Source of the DNA: Gemmataceae bacterium
Lineage (GTDB): Bacteria; Planctomycetota; Planctomycetia; Gemmatales; Gemmataceae
Direction of reading: 5' to 3'
NCBI GenBank assembly: GCA_947474875.1
Contig: CANJKY010000014.1
Span: forward strand, 1-14,333
DNA: 14,333 nt
Part shown: piece after piece, positions 14,278 to 14,333 of the stretch
Layout of the letters: each line of letters opens with the position of its first letter
How positions within the stretch are numbered: position 1 is the stretch's first letter
Program-made: the position numbers and the translations under genes
Notes under the pieces: generated by a model
Seen by the model: only the letters and a program-made list of their open reading frames with translations
The model's database searches: none
Told to the model about the DNA's origin: nothing

Positions 14278-14333
14278 GGGGGGGGGGAGCCCCCCGGTTG
14301 GCGCGAAAAAAAAGGGGGGGGACGCCCCCCCCC
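14278..14333. other. Homopolymer-rich tail, probable low-quality contig end
   Basis: The last bases consist of runs of 10 G (14278-14287), 6 C (14290-14295), 8 A (14306-14313), 8 G (14314-14321) and 9 C (14325-14333). Nothing similar occurs elsewhere in the window. The runs pair as G-run/C-run hairpins, one of them followed by the A-run, but such an accumulation at the very end is more easily explained as assembly or sequencing error. No gene is visible after 14249. Confidence 0.6.

Noticed and set aside
14278..14333. Possible rho-independent terminator after the GldG-like gene
   Set aside because: There are G/C-run hairpins but no T-run on the plus strand, and the homopolymers look like a low-quality end.

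Overview
The window looks like chromosomal DNA of a high-GC planctomycete, most likely of the Gemmataceae type. The evidence is strongly GC-biased third codon positions, a prepilin-like protein of the DUF1559 / H-X9-DG family (very expanded in Planctomycetota), a membrane-tethered seven-bladed WD40 protein, and a GldA/GldF/GldG-like ABC system. There is no phage, transposase, CRISPR or integron signature. The last ~55 bases are homopolymer runs that look like a poor contig end.

Minus-strand half (1-4737). Read in the direction of transcription it holds: a good sigma70-like promoter (4709-4737); the DUF1559 prepilin-like gene (4674-3715); three bases later a WD40 beta-propeller gene (3711-2722); a tRNA-Leu(CAA) (2679-2599); and a two-gene ABC exporter of the MacB/LolCDE/FtsX type, with its ATPase (2424-1714) and a permease that starts at GTG with a 4-base overlap and runs off the window start.

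Plus-strand half (4813-14249). This is one long co-directional series. The first five genes are packed with gaps of 13, 6, -4 and 6 bases: a sarcosine/N-methyl-amino-acid oxidase-like flavoenzyme, an SGNH hydrolase, a gamma-carbonic anhydrase-like hexapeptide protein, an M24/creatinase-fold protein that has lost the metal ligands, and an RNase Z-like metallo-beta-lactamase. After an 82-base gap come an ABC-2 type ATPase, a GldF-like permease with about ten extra N-terminal membrane segments, and a GldG-like protein with five N-terminal membrane segments and a large non-cytoplasmic domain. Together the last three should form one membrane ABC complex.

The most unusual structures are two palindromic elements of different sequence but the same plan: two long complementary arms, each itself a small hairpin, around a 10-12 base loop. 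One is 54 bp long and lies in frame inside the leader of the DUF1559 prepilin gene, supplying about 18 codons. The other is 52 bp long, supplies the stop codon of the ABC-2 ATPase and forms most of the gap before its permease. They look like REP/MITE-type mobile palindromes. A second oddity is an ~240-base patch of AT-richer codons inside the GldF-like permease.
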